A stretch of DNA of 64,000 bases from Nitrincola iocasae (GTDB taxonomy: Bacteria > Pseudomonadota > Gammaproteobacteria > Pseudomonadales > Balneatricaceae), in the NCBI RefSeq assembly GCF_008727795.1, contig NZ_CP044222.1:1302001-1366000 (forward strand), written 5' to 3'. Positions within the stretch are counted from its first letter, which is position 1, and each line of letters opens with the position of its first letter. This document shows positions 9,288-16,820 of the stretch, piece after piece. Under the pieces are notes generated by a model. The model saw only the letters and a program-made list of their open reading frames with translations. It was not told the DNA's origin and did no database searches. A program made the translations under genes and the position numbers.

Positions 9288-9728
9288 TTATTGAGCCTTG
9301 GCCATTGGCATGATATGGCGGACTGGCACTGTTACTTCTGTTGCCGATCCGTCTGAAAAAGTTAGCGTCAGGTCTATCTGATCACCGTCCGCCAGAGGCT
9401 GTTTCAGGCCGATCAACATAATATGCAATCCACCTGGCTTGAGCTCAGTGGTTTCACCGGCTGGCAGTGCAATGCTGTCTACCTGACGCATTTGCATCAC
9501 CCCATCTACATTGGTATGCGTATGTAGTTCGGCCACCTCAGAAGCGCTGGATTGGGCGGTAATTACAGCCAGATCCGTTTGAGTTGCATTTTCCAGTTGC
9601 ATAAAGGCGGCGCTGTTGGGCTGCCCTGGTGGTACCGCTCTGGCGTAAGGGTCGTGAATATTGACGCTTTCAGCCGCAAAGCTGAAAGAGGAAAACAGCA
9701 GGGCACTTGCAAGACAAAGTTTACGCAT
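9288..9728 (-). CDS. periplasmic copper chaperone PCu(A)C
   Basis: 146 residues starting MRKLCLASALLFSSFSFAAES, a classical Sec signal peptide cut near residue 19. The start at 9728 is chosen because AGGAG lies 8 nt upstream and it gives the signal peptide; an ATG 11 codons earlier would spoil it. The mature domain has DPYARAVPPGQPNSAAF, then H-x-H, MQMR and GGLHIML, which carry the His/Met ligands for Cu(I). PCuAC proteins hand copper to Sco and to the CuA/CuB sites of haem-copper oxidases in the periplasm. It is the last gene of a three-gene minus-strand set with Sco and a membrane-anchored protein, which supports this role. Confidence 0.92.
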   Translation of the reverse strand: MRKLCLASALLFSSFSFAAESVNIHDPYARAVPPGQPNSAAFMQLENATQTDLAVITAQSSASEVAELHTHTNVDGVMQMRQVDSIALPAGETTELKPGGLHIMLIGLKQPLADGDQIDLTLTFSDGSATEVTVPVRHIMPMAKAQ

Positions 9729-9747
9729 GTTCAACACTCCTGGGTTT

Positions 9748-10344
9748 TTAGCTTTCCCCAATCAGTTGTTTGAGGTTGCTCATCAACTGATCGGGAGGGG
9801 TATTATGGGAAACCAATGCGGCCAAATTGCCTTCCGGATCGACTAAATACAGACGTGAGGTGTGGTCCACCGCATATTCCATAGCGGAGTCACTCATTTC
9901 GACACGGCGATAAAAGGCACCATATTGCTTTACGACCTGATCTATTTCCGATTTTTCACTGGTCAGGCCAATAATCTGAGGTGAGAAAAAGCTGGCATAG
10001 TTGGCAAGGTGCTCCAGCGTGTCGCGTTCTGGGTCGACACTGATGAAAAGGCCCTGTATCTGCTCTCTTTGTTCATCTGGCATGCTGCGCAGCGCTTGTC
10101 CCAGCGTGGCCAGTGCCGTGGGGCAGACATCCGGGCAATAGGTGTAGCCAAAATAAACCACCACACCTTTACCTCGAAAGTCAGACAGGGAAACCGGTCC
10201 GTCTACTGACATCAGGGTAAAGTCACCACCAATATTGCCACCGAGCATACGTTGCTGTGGAGCATCAGGTTGCTGCTGAAAGTAAAACAGCACAGCTGCT
10301 ACCAGTGCAATGCTGAGGAGTAGCAGATAACGTATAGCTTTCAT
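9748..10344 (-). CDS. SCO1/SenC family copper-binding/thioredoxin-fold protein
   Basis: 198 residues. One N-terminal membrane anchor (YLLLLSIALVAAVLFYF, about residues 6-22) leads to a periplasmic thioredoxin-like domain. The Cu-binding CxxxC is in YCPDVCPTAL, and the third ligand is the His in DHTSRLYLVDPEG near residue 165. Sco proteins load or reduce the CuA site of cytochrome oxidase together with PCuAC. The start follows AGGAGACCTG. The gene ends 19 nt before the PCuAC start and lies 18 nt downstream of the next gene, so the three form one operon. Confidence 0.93.
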   Translation of the reverse strand: MKAIRYLLLLSIALVAAVLFYFQQQPDAPQQRMLGGNIGGDFTLMSVDGPVSLSDFRGKGVVVYFGYTYCPDVCPTALATLGQALRSMPDEQREQIQGLFISVDPERDTLEHLANYASFFSPQIIGLTSEKSEIDQVVKQYGAFYRRVEMSDSAMEYAVDHTSRLYLVDPEGNLAALVSHNTPPDQLMSNLKQLIGES

Positions 10345-10362
10345 CAGGTCTCCTTGCCTAAA

Positions 10363-10854
10363 CTAGCGTGCGTCAAAATCAAAGTGTGTTGAGTAGAGCG
10401 AGTCTATCGTATCTATATAGACGCTGGCACGCCATGTCATTTCACCCGTAGTACAAACAGCCAGCTCGGTAGTGCCACGCCAGACATCTGGACGCTCTGG
10501 ATCTTGCTGTAATTGTGTCTGATTCAGCCCCATGTACATCTCTACGCCCTGAAGATCCAGCATCACCTGACTGGCATCAAAGTGCTGCAACCTGACTTCA
10601 ATATTCAATGGTTGCGTTGAGGCCAGTGGTCCGGGCGACAAGCTGAGTTGCAACACCTGTTTGCCGCTTGATGCAATACAGACACCCTGATGCAAATTGC
10701 AGGGCAGTGGGGGAATAAAGACACTGTCTTCAGTCTGTTGTTCATTTACCCACTTTGGTAATACTAGCAGTGCCAGTAGCACCAGCGCGATTAATACCAG
10801 CAGGGTCCATTGCCGGTTAGGTGTACCTTTCTTGGGCGTAGGATCGTCGGTCAT
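10363..10854 (-). CDS. membrane-anchored hypothetical protein of the copper operon
   Basis: 163 residues. A short positively charged N-terminus is followed by one membrane helix (TLLVLIALVLLALLVLP, about residues 17-33), so the remaining ~125 residues face the periplasm. That part contains CNLHQGVC, a C-x6-C pair, a later lone Cys and MYMGLNQ, a Met-rich turn. I do not recognise a named family. First gene of an operon with Sco and PCuAC, so a part in copper handling or oxidase assembly is likely by context, and the Cys/Met residues fit, but this is inference. Confidence 0.75.
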   Translation of the reverse strand: MTDDPTPKKGTPNRQWTLLVLIALVLLALLVLPKWVNEQQTEDSVFIPPLPCNLHQGVCIASSGKQVLQLSLSPGPLASTQPLNIEVRLQHFDASQVMLDLQGVEMYMGLNQTQLQQDPERPDVWRGTTELAVCTTGEMTWRASVYIDTIDSLYSTHFDFDAR

Positions 10855-10889
10855 ATATTGCCAGCCAGTTTATCGGAGGGTGATAGAGA

Positions 10890-10918
10890 AAACGATGCGA
10901 CATAATGTCGCATCGTTT
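10890..10918 (-). terminator. intrinsic terminator of the trpB operon
   Basis: Perfect 14-bp inverted repeat (AAACGATGCGACAT) with a single central base. On the minus strand it lies just after the trpB stop and is followed by TTTTCTCT. The strand and position fit termination of trpB transcription before the copper operon. Confidence 0.8.
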
Positions 10919-10940
10919 GCAGGCAGAGTCGAGTCAGATG

Positions 10941-12143
10941 TCACAAACCCAGTAGGTCGGCAACGTAGTCAGCATCCTTATCACCCCGACCGGAAATGTT
11001 TACCAGGATCGTTTGTTCGGGTTTGAGTGTCGGCGCTGTGCGGATAGCCCAGGCGACTGCATGAGAGCTTTCCAGCGCCGGGATGATGCCCTCGACCCGT
11101 GACAGTGTCAGAAACGCATCCAGGCATTCCTGATCAGTTGCGGTTTCATACTGAACCCGACCCAGATCCTTCAGATAAGAGTGCTGAGGTCCAACACCGG
11201 GATAATCCAGACCCGATGCAATGGAGTGAACCGGCATAGGTTGGCCATCTTCAGTTTCCAGTACATAGCATTTCATGCCATGAATCTGTCCGGGTTTACC
11301 CAAGGTGAGAGTCGCTGAGTGTTTGTCGGTATCCAGACCTTCCCCCGCTGGCTCAACGCCAACCATTTTTACCGACTCATCATCCAGGAAGGCGGTAAAC
11401 AAGCCAATCGAATTACAGCCACCACCGACGCAAGCGGTCAGATAGTCAGGTAATTTACCAAAACGGGTCATAAACTGTTCGCGGGCTTCTTCACCGATGA
11501 TGGACTGGAAATCCCGGACCATTTTCGGAAAAGGGTGCGGGCCGACGACAGAGCCGATGGCGTAAATGAAGTTATCTGGATCTTTCAGGTATTCTTCAAA
11601 TGCACTGTCGACTGCATCTTTCAAGGTTGCCGTGCCGCGGGTTACCGGAATCAATGTGCAGCCGAGAATTTTCATTTTGACCACATTGGGGTGTTCTTTT
11701 TCGATATCCACCTGGCCCATGTGAATTTCACAGGGAATACCTACCAGGGCACAGGCCGTGGCCAGTGCGACGCCATGCTGGCCCGCGCCAGTTTCAGCAA
11801 TCACCTTGGTTTTGCCCATGTATTTAGCCAGCAGGGCCTCTCCCAGGCAGTGGTTGATTTTGTGGGCACCGGTATGGTTCAGGTCTTCGCGCTTCAGGAA
11901 GATTTGCGCACCTCCCAGCTTTTCGCTCAAACGGCGCGCATGAAATACCGGGCTTGGGCGACCAATATAGTCGGCAAACAGCACTTTCAATTCGTTTTGG
12001 AACTCAGGCATCCGGCGAATCTCTTCATACGCCTTGTCAATGTCGTTCATTACGCGCTGCAGTTCAGGAGGGATGATCTGGCCACCATATTCACCAAAGT
12101 AGCCCTCGGCATCAGGCATGGCTGCGTATTCGATTTTGCTCAT
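10941..12143 (-). CDS. trpB: tryptophan synthase beta chain
   Basis: 400 residues, normal for TrpB1 (E. coli 397). FGEYGGQIIPPEL is near residue 16; the PLP lysine is K95 in HTGAHKIN; ETGAGQHGVA and the phosphate-binding CVGGGCNSIG follow. It condenses indole and serine to tryptophan, normally as an alpha2-beta2 complex with TrpA. No trpA or trpF is adjacent. The ATG overlaps the stop of the upstream 80-aa gene (ATGA), which indicates translational coupling. The intact GQIIPPEL and ESSHAVAWA segments argue that it is functional rather than a decayed copy. Confidence 0.96.
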   Translation of the reverse strand: MSKIEYAAMPDAEGYFGEYGGQIIPPELQRVMNDIDKAYEEIRRMPEFQNELKVLFADYIGRPSPVFHARRLSEKLGGAQIFLKREDLNHTGAHKINHCLGEALLAKYMGKTKVIAETGAGQHGVALATACALVGIPCEIHMGQVDIEKEHPNVVKMKILGCTLIPVTRGTATLKDAVDSAFEEYLKDPDNFIYAIGSVVGPHPFPKMVRDFQSIIGEEAREQFMTRFGKLPDYLTACVGGGCNSIGLFTAFLDDESVKMVGVEPAGEGLDTDKHSATLTLGKPGQIHGMKCYVLETEDGQPMPVHSIASGLDYPGVGPQHSYLKDLGRVQYETATDQECLDAFLTLSRVEGIIPALESSHAVAWAIRTAPTLKPEQTILVNISGRGDKDADYVADLLGL

Positions 12144-12382
12144 AGATACTCCATAAGGGGGGCATTATCACTGCGCTCGCTGAAGCCACTTTTAATCAGG
12201 CTCAGGCGCAATTTGGTTACGTATTTTTCTGCTTCATGCAGTGAGGACAGTACGGTATGACTGAACTCGCTGTCATCATTGAGGCTATTGCCCCAGCTTT
12301 GCGTAAGAATCCAGTCACCAACCAGATCCTGATAGACGCTGACAGTAAAATAGTCAGCCTGTTTTTGCCAGCGTAATAACAC
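12140..12382 (-). CDS. small WGR-like domain protein coupled to trpB
   Basis: 80 residues. The segment from LLRWQKQADYF to DLVGDWILTQSWGN resembles the WGR domain pattern (F/Y-x-V-x-x-x-x-DLxGxWxLxxxWG), here with WGN in place of WGR. WGR domains occur in PARP-type and molybdate-metabolism proteins and bind nucleic acid in eukaryotic cases; the role of free-standing bacterial versions is not settled. Its TGA lies within the ATGA that starts trpB, so the genes are translated together, an unexpected partner for tryptophan synthase. Real-gene support comes from this overlap and the lack of alternatives in the interval. Confidence 0.65.
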   Translation of the reverse strand: MLLRWQKQADYFTVSVYQDLVGDWILTQSWGNSLNDDSEFSHTVLSSLHEAEKYVTKLRLSLIKSGFSERSDNAPLMEYL

Positions 12383-12410
12383 AGATTTTCTTCTGAATAG
12401 GTAAGGAACA

Positions 12411-12440
12411 ATGACCCAGACCGGGGTTACGTTTTATAAT
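12411..12440 (+). promoter_or_regulatory. possible sigma-70 promoter for pdxB
   Basis: A perfect TATAAT at 12435-12440 lies about 65 nt upstream of the pdxB TTG start. The best -35 candidate is a weak ATGACC at 12411, 18 bp away. The interval 12383-12506 separates divergent genes and must also hold the promoter of the minus-strand WGR-trpB unit, which I could not place. Confidence 0.35.
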
Positions 12441-12506
12441 GGCGCGAAATTGAGCCTGAAAATGCCTTTTTTGTAAAGACTTGTTGTAAAACCTTGGAGA
12501 GGTCTG

Positions 12507-13667
12507 TTGAAGCCAGCCCCGTTAAAAATTGTTGCGGATGAGAACATTCCGGCACTAGAAACACTGTTCGCGCCTCTAGGCGAACTGCATACTCGCCCTG
12601 GTCGGGCAATCTGCCGTGACGATCTGCTGGATGCCGATATTCTACTGGTTCGTTCGATCACGCCGGTTAATCGGGCTCTGTTGGAAGGCACTTCGGTGCG
12701 TTTTGTGGGGACAGCAACCATTGGTACTGATCATATCGATCTTACGGCACTGGCCGAGCTGGGTATCGGCTTCAGTAGTGCGCCGGGCTGTAATGCCGAT
12801 GCGGTTGTGGAATATGTGCTCAGTGTACTGCTGCATCTGGCTGAGGAGCAGGCCTTTGATTTATGGGGTCGATCGGTTGGTATAGTGGGTGTCGGTAATG
12901 TCGGCTCACGACTGGCTGCCAGACTTCAGGCGCTGGGTATTCGTACCTTGTTATGCGATCCACCTCGGCAGCGCGTCATGCCAGCCGCACAAGCGGCACA
13001 CTTTTGTTCGCTGGAACAGTTGTTGAATGAGGCGGATATCGTCAGCTTGCACACGCCTTTGACCCGTTCGGGTGAGGATGCCACCTGGCACCTGCTGCAG
13101 GGTAAGACGCTGGCAATGCTGCAGCCTGACACTATCCTGATCAATGCCGGACGCGGCCCAGTTATTGATAATCGGGCGTTGCTTGAACTGGCGCTGCAGC
13201 GCGATGATCTGACGCTGGTGCTGGATGTCTGGGAAGATGAGCCCGCCGTTGATCCGGCGTTGGCGGCGCGCGTCAGGATTGCTACGCCACATATTGCCGG
13301 TTATTCGCTGGAAGGTAAGTTACGCGGAACCTGGATGCTCTACCAAGCCTGGTGTGCATTTTGTGGCACTCCTGTACAACAGTCTTTTGCGCAACTGCTA
13401 CCACTTGCCGAGGTGACTGAAATGCAGCTGACTGAAAAGGCAGGCCTATTGTCACCGGTACGAATGCTGTACGATCCTTTTCGTGATGATCGTGCACTGC
13501 GTGCCAGTTTGGCGGCGCCCCAACAACAGCAAAAAGCTGCTTTTGACCAGCTGCGCAAGCAGTATCCGGTCCGGCGAGAGTTCAGTGCCTTAACCCTGCG
13601 ATTACCTACTGATCAGCAGCCAATTTTCAACGCGCTGGGCTTTCCGGTCGCGGATGCTAAAAAGTGA
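12507..13667 (+). CDS. pdxB: erythronate-4-phosphate dehydrogenase
   Basis: 386 residues from a TTG start with a strong RBS (GGAGAGG, 6 nt). The N-terminal IVADENIPALETLF and FVGTATIGTDHIDL are PdxB signatures. The NAD-binding fold has GIVGVGNVGSRLA near residue 127, and the catalytic segments are NAGRGPVIDNRALL and TPHIAGYSLEGK. The C-terminal ~100 residues form the PdxB dimerisation domain. The enzyme oxidises 4-phosphoerythronate in the DXP-dependent pyridoxal phosphate pathway. PLP is the cofactor of the neighbouring trpB, but the two are transcribed divergently. The PilZ gene starts 4 nt after the stop. Confidence 0.96.
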   Translation: MKPAPLKIVADENIPALETLFAPLGELHTRPGRAICRDDLLDADILLVRSITPVNRALLEGTSVRFVGTATIGTDHIDLTALAELGIGFSSAPGCNADAVVEYVLSVLLHLAEEQAFDLWGRSVGIVGVGNVGSRLAARLQALGIRTLLCDPPRQRVMPAAQAAHFCSLEQLLNEADIVSLHTPLTRSGEDATWHLLQGKTLAMLQPDTILINAGRGPVIDNRALLELALQRDDLTLVLDVWEDEPAVDPALAARVRIATPHIAGYSLEGKLRGTWMLYQAWCAFCGTPVQQSFAQLLPLAEVTEMQLTEKAGLLSPVRMLYDPFRDDRALRASLAAPQQQQKAAFDQLRKQYPVRREFSALTLRLPTDQQPIFNALGFPVADAKK

Positions 13668-13671
13668 ATTC

Positions 13672-14412
13672 ATGTCTCAAGTCAGTCTGAAATCTCAATC
13701 GGGTGAGTTAGCCACTCGGCGTGCGTTGCCGGTAGTTTCATTGGCGCAGTTGCGCCCACGTCCAGGGGAGCCGGTGCGGCTTGAAACACGTCTTCCCAAA
13801 GGTCGCTATTCAGTGCGTTTAGTGGGCATTCACGACCAGAGTGCGGTCATTGTGACCGCGCCGAAAAGCCGTAAACCTTTGCTGACGGAAGGGGTCTCTC
13901 TGAATGTGAAACTACTGTGTGGCAATACGCTAATCAGTTTCAGTACGCGTTTGCTCAAAGCGCGTTCAGAACCTTTCCCTCACTGGATTCTGGCTTATCC
14001 GACTGCACTGGATACCGTGCCGTTTCGTCAGCATACCCGCGTACCTGTGCATTTAAATCTATTGTTGGACAAGGGGGATGCTGATCCACATGCTGCTCAA
14101 ACCGCCCTGTGCGTTGATATCAGTTTATCCGGTGCCTCGGTGGAATCTCCCATGGCGTTGGCCGCAGTCGGTGACAGTGTGTTTCTGACGGCGAGGGTAT
14201 CGGTTGCGGGTATAGATCATGTGATTCTGGCACCTGCCAGGGTACGAAGTGTTATGCAGACGGAGAGCGGTTCACTCAAGGTTTATCGTCATGGCATGTT
14301 ATTTGATGAGATGGAGGAGGAGACGCGTCTGGTTTTGGCTGGTTATGTGTATCAGCAGTGGTTGTATGAATGCGGTGAGTTGCATGACACAGAGTCGTTT
14401 ACTCTGCCATAA
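13672..14412 (+). CDS. PilZ domain c-di-GMP-binding protein (YcgR-like)
   Basis: 246 residues from this ATG; one six codons upstream inside pdxB is possible but has no RBS. Residues about 25-120 form the YcgR-type N-terminal beta domain. The C-terminal PilZ domain has both c-di-GMP elements: RQHTR near residue 121 (RxxxR) and DISLSGASV near residue 148 ([DN]xSxxG). YcgR-type proteins slow the flagellar motor or act on other targets when c-di-GMP rises. This window encodes at least two GGDEF proteins that could supply it. Probably cotranscribed with pdxB and stopped by the hairpin immediately after. Confidence 0.88.
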   Translation: MSQVSLKSQSGELATRRALPVVSLAQLRPRPGEPVRLETRLPKGRYSVRLVGIHDQSAVIVTAPKSRKPLLTEGVSLNVKLLCGNTLISFSTRLLKARSEPFPHWILAYPTALDTVPFRQHTRVPVHLNLLLDKGDADPHAAQTALCVDISLSGASVESPMALAAVGDSVFLTARVSVAGIDHVILAPARVRSVMQTESGSLKVYRHGMLFDEMEEETRLVLAGYVYQQWLYECGELHDTESFTLP

Positions 14413-14415
14413 ATG

Positions 14416-14443
14416 AAAACACCCCGACTGGCGGGGTGTTTTT
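14416..14443 (+). terminator. intrinsic terminator after the PilZ gene (probably bidirectional)
   Basis: AACACCCCG-ACTGG-CGGGGTGTT with A-rich left and T-rich right flanks starts 4 nt after the PilZ stop. The symmetric A/T tracts mean it can also stop transcripts coming from the convergent phasin gene. Confidence 0.9.
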
Positions 14444-14459
14444 ATGTACAGGATGTACG

Positions 14460-14497
14460 GTACGCCGCGGGCGCATGGATGCGCAGGAGCGGCGTAC
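14460..14497 (-). terminator. long GC-rich stem-loop downstream of the phasin gene
   Basis: GTACGCCGC (14460-14468) pairs with GCGGCGTAC (14489-14497), with an inner GCGCAT/ATGCGC stem between. It begins 9 nt after the phasin stop on the minus strand. It has no T-tract of its own, so it may protect the 3' end of an abundant mRNA while the 14416-14443 hairpin terminates it. Confidence 0.55.
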
Positions 14498-14505
14498 AGG
14501 TAAGA

Positions 14506-14811
14506 TTACTTACCGAAGCTCTGCATTTCAGCCATCACAGTTTTGCTGGATTCTGTGGCCAAAGAGGTGAAAGCTTCACCCTGTGCTTTGAGCAGGTTGT
14601 ACAGTGAAGAGCTGGCTTCAGTGTTGAACTTGATTACTTCTTCAGGAGTTTTCAGGCTTTTAGCTTTTTCAGCTTCAGACTTGAAGAAGTTAACCAGTTC
14701 TTCGCCAGATTTTTTCTGCAGCTCTACAGTTTTGCTGAGAGTTTCAGTCTGCAGGGCGATCAGGCTTTTAGCGGCTTCAACAGGCTTCTGGAAATCAACA
14801 GTGTTTGTCAT
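14506..14811 (-). CDS. phasin family protein (PHA granule-associated)
   Basis: 101 residues, almost entirely helical, with alternating Lys/Glu and small residues. FQKPVEAAKSLIALQTETL at the start and FNTEASSSLYNLLKAQGEAF near residue 62 fit the phasin_2 pattern. Phasins coat polyhydroxyalkanoate granules and set their size and number. No PHA synthase is in the window. The short length is usual for gammaproteobacterial phasins. RBS AGGAGAG precedes the ATG, and a near-consensus sigma-70 promoter with two operators lies upstream, pointing to strong but repressible expression. Confidence 0.85.
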   Translation of the reverse strand: MTNTVDFQKPVEAAKSLIALQTETLSKTVELQKKSGEELVNFFKSEAEKAKSLKTPEEVIKFNTEASSSLYNLLKAQGEAFTSLATESSKTVMAEMQSFGK

Positions 14812-14850
14812 GAGAGTCTCTCCTAATGTTTAATGATCTATGCAGTGTTT

Positions 14851-14866
14851 TTGTTGCACTGCACAA
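14851..14866. promoter_or_regulatory. operator-like dyad at the phasin transcription start
   Basis: TTGTTGCACTGCACAA, built on TGCA-like halves, lies about 9 nt downstream of the phasin -10 box. It shares TGCAnTGCACAA with the second site at 14911-14925. PhaR/PhbF-type repressors bind TGC-N3-GCA elements in PHA genes of other bacteria, so this is a plausible PhaR operator; no phaR gene is in the window. Confidence 0.6.
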
Positions 14867-14874
14867 TACGTCCG

Positions 14875-14902
14875 ATTATAGGGGTATGAGAGCCTGTGTC
14901 AA
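14875..14902 (-). promoter_or_regulatory. sigma-70 promoter of the phasin gene
   Basis: On the minus strand, TTGACA (14902-14897) is separated from TATAAT (14880-14875) by 16 bp. Both hexamers match consensus perfectly. The promoter is bracketed by two similar dyads, one upstream of -35 and one at about +1, an arrangement suited to repression. Confidence 0.85.
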
Positions 14903-14910
14903 GTACTTTT

Positions 14911-14925
14911 TTGTGCATTGCACAA
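14911..14925. promoter_or_regulatory. operator-like palindrome upstream of the phasin promoter
   Basis: TTGTGCATTGCACAA is a 7-bp inverted repeat around one central base. It lies 8 bp upstream of the phasin -35 box and also just past the 3' end of the regulator gene at 14932. See the paired site at 14851-14866. Confidence 0.6.
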
Positions 14926-14931
14926 ATGTTT

Positions 14932-15846
14932 TTACGAGTCTCTGACCTCACCGTTCCAAATTAGTTTTCCGCATTGGCTAAGATCGTAGCCTTCCAGCTT
15001 TGTCGCAGTCTGACGACCCTCAGGGCTTTGCAGCCAGTCAAACACTTGCTGTAATAACGTCCTGAAGAACACCTGTCTGGGTATGACCAGTTCAAAGGCT
15101 TCCTGATACACTGGCACAAAGGTCAGGCCGCATTCGATGGCGGCCGCTTCTGTGCCAGGGCCTATATCCGCCAGATTCCGGGCAATCGCTGAGGCAACTT
15201 CAGTTTCGGTGAGCGCTCTTATGCTGGCGTGTATTTTTTCAAAAGACAGGTTCTGCTGTTGCAGCCAATCTTTCAGAAAGCGCTGGGAGCCGGCGCCTTC
15301 CTGGCGGATTACCCAGCGCTTGCGTAACATTTCAGTGGGCTCGCTGAGTAGGGTGTCGGAATCATCCTTGCGCAGCATCAGTCCCTGACGACGCTTGAAC
15401 AGATGTACCAACACCCAATGCCGGGAACCAGTATACTGACGAATCAAGGCCGGGTGTCTTATTTGGCTCTCTTCGGCCCGCCCCCAGTGCACGGCACAGC
15501 AATCAACTAAACCTTGAGCCAATAATGACAAGCCCGCCTGGGTGCCAGTGGGCATATAGCTGTAGAGTGCCTGATACTGTTGTTGCTGCATGATTCTCAG
15601 TAGTGCGGCTTTCAGCAGTGGATCATCACTGCCGGCAAACAGCAGTCGGTCACTGAGTACGCCATGATGACTGGATTCCAGTAGCCATTGGTCGATGAGC
15701 TTTCGTGGAAACAGCCATTTTCCGGTGACCTTGGTGGCAGGCAGATGGCCATCACTGGCGAGTTGGTAAACTTTTTTTTCGTTCAGGTGCAGGTAGGCAG
15801 CCGCATCCTTGACAGTCATATAGGGGGATGGAGATGGATCACTCAT
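14932..15846 (-). CDS. HTH plus periplasmic-binding-fold regulator (excisionase-type HTH, PBP_like domain)
   Basis: 304 residues from ATG 15846, which has GGAGG 7 nt upstream and overlaps the fdhD stop by 8 bp. Residues about 10-55 form a MerR/excisionase-type helix-turn-helix (YMTVKDAAAYLHLNEKKVYQ, then KVTGKWLFPRKLID). The rest is a cytoplasmic solute-binding-like domain of the kind found in putative molybdate/tungstate-responsive regulators (LLAQGLVDCCAVHWG; RQEGAGSQRFLKDWL; ARNLADIGPGTEAAA). The family has no signal peptide, consistent with intracellular sensing. Coupling to fdhD beside a formate dehydrogenase and a tungstate importer suggests it reads the metal oxyanion or a formate-dehydrogenase-related ligand. 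Family call firm, ligand inferred. Confidence 0.75.
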   Translation of the reverse strand: MSDPSPSPYMTVKDAAAYLHLNEKKVYQLASDGHLPATKVTGKWLFPRKLIDQWLLESSHHGVLSDRLLFAGSDDPLLKAALLRIMQQQQYQALYSYMPTGTQAGLSLLAQGLVDCCAVHWGRAEESQIRHPALIRQYTGSRHWVLVHLFKRRQGLMLRKDDSDTLLSEPTEMLRKRWVIRQEGAGSQRFLKDWLQQQNLSFEKIHASIRALTETEVASAIARNLADIGPGTEAAAIECGLTFVPVYQEAFELVIPRQVFFRTLLQQVFDWLQSPEGRQTATKLEGYDLSQCGKLIWNGEVRDS

Positions 15847-16705
15847 CCTGAGACCTCCGTTTATTTGATCGAGCCAGGGGAGCAGGCTTATTATCCAGTT
15901 CCAGGCGTGTCTGACCGCTGAATACCAGGAAGTGTCGGCCTTTGGCGCGAGCCAGCATAAGTATGCCCAGTTCATTGGCAATCTGCAGTCCCATTTCGGT
16001 GGCACCCGAGCGAGATAAGAGTGCACTGATGCCCATTTGCGCGGTTTTCATCACCATTTCAGAGGTCAGGCGACCGGTGGTATAGAAAATTTTATCGTCA
16101 CTATTAATACCCTCCAGCCACAGGCGACCTGCCAGGGTATCCACCGCATTATGCCGTCCTATGTCTTCACAGAAGCTCAGTACCTCGCCCTCTGCAGAGC
16201 AAATAGCGCAGCCATGTACTGCACCGGCATTTTTGTAGGTAGCGTTATGTTGATTCAGACTGTCGAGTAAGTGGTAAATCTGCGATTGTTTCAGTGTCCA
16301 TTGGCGCAACTGTAAGCCTTTTAAGCGCTCCATCTGGTTGCCGAACACCGTACCCTGTCCACAGCCGGTGGTAACGGTTCGTTTAGCTAACGTGGCTTCT
16401 ATATCATCAGGGGTATGGGAGGTAACGACAGCGGCGGCTTCAACCTCCCAGTCCACTTGAACAGCAAGCACATCATCAAGTCGTTCGACCAGACCCTGAT
16501 TGCGTAAATAGCCTAGCACCAAGGCTTCAGGGTCTTCGCCTAGTGTCATGAGCGTGACTATCTCACGCTTGTTCAGATACAGCGTGAGGGGTCTTTCGCA
16601 GGCCAGCGCCTGTTCCCGCCAGTTACCCTGTTCATCCATGACCTGTGAGAGGCGCGTCAGCGGGGCACGTGCCTGTGTCATTACTAAACCGGAATGGTTA
16701 GTCAT
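15839..16705 (-). CDS. fdhD: formate dehydrogenase accessory sulfurtransferase FdhD
   Basis: 288 residues. FdhD passes sulfur from IscS to the molybdenum/tungsten bis-MGD cofactor, which is needed for an active formate dehydrogenase. Family signatures seen are the TTGCGQGTVFG loop near residue 110, AVHGCAICSAEGEVL, then CEDIGRHNAVDTLAG and YTTGRLTSEMVMKTAQMGI. The loop that carries the CxxC pair in E. coli FdhD has only one Cys here (CGQGT), while a CxxC is present in GCAIC. Divergent from the DUF3305/3306 and fdh genes, with about 280 bp of shared control region. It overlaps the downstream regulator by 8 bp. Confidence 0.93.
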   Translation of the reverse strand: MTNHSGLVMTQARAPLTRLSQVMDEQGNWREQALACERPLTLYLNKREIVTLMTLGEDPEALVLGYLRNQGLVERLDDVLAVQVDWEVEAAAVVTSHTPDDIEATLAKRTVTTGCGQGTVFGNQMERLKGLQLRQWTLKQSQIYHLLDSLNQHNATYKNAGAVHGCAICSAEGEVLSFCEDIGRHNAVDTLAGRLWLEGINSDDKIFYTTGRLTSEMVMKTAQMGISALLSRSGATEMGLQIANELGILMLARAKGRHFLVFSGQTRLELDNKPAPLARSNKRRSQDE

Positions 16706-16820
16706 AGTCGATCCTTAGCCGGTTAATCACCATTGTATTCAGCAACATCTGTACCAGTCTTTCGAGTGCGCTGGATAGGCGGTATCAGGGTGGTGTTGCC
16801 TAAACAGCAGGGTTTCAGGT

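Noticed and set aside
11535..12260. 241-codon plus-strand open frame over trpB
   Set aside because: Antisense to trpB, which is a clear enzyme gene.
14413..14607. 64-codon open frame after the PilZ gene
   Set aside because: It runs through an intrinsic terminator and into the antisense of the phasin gene; no RBS.
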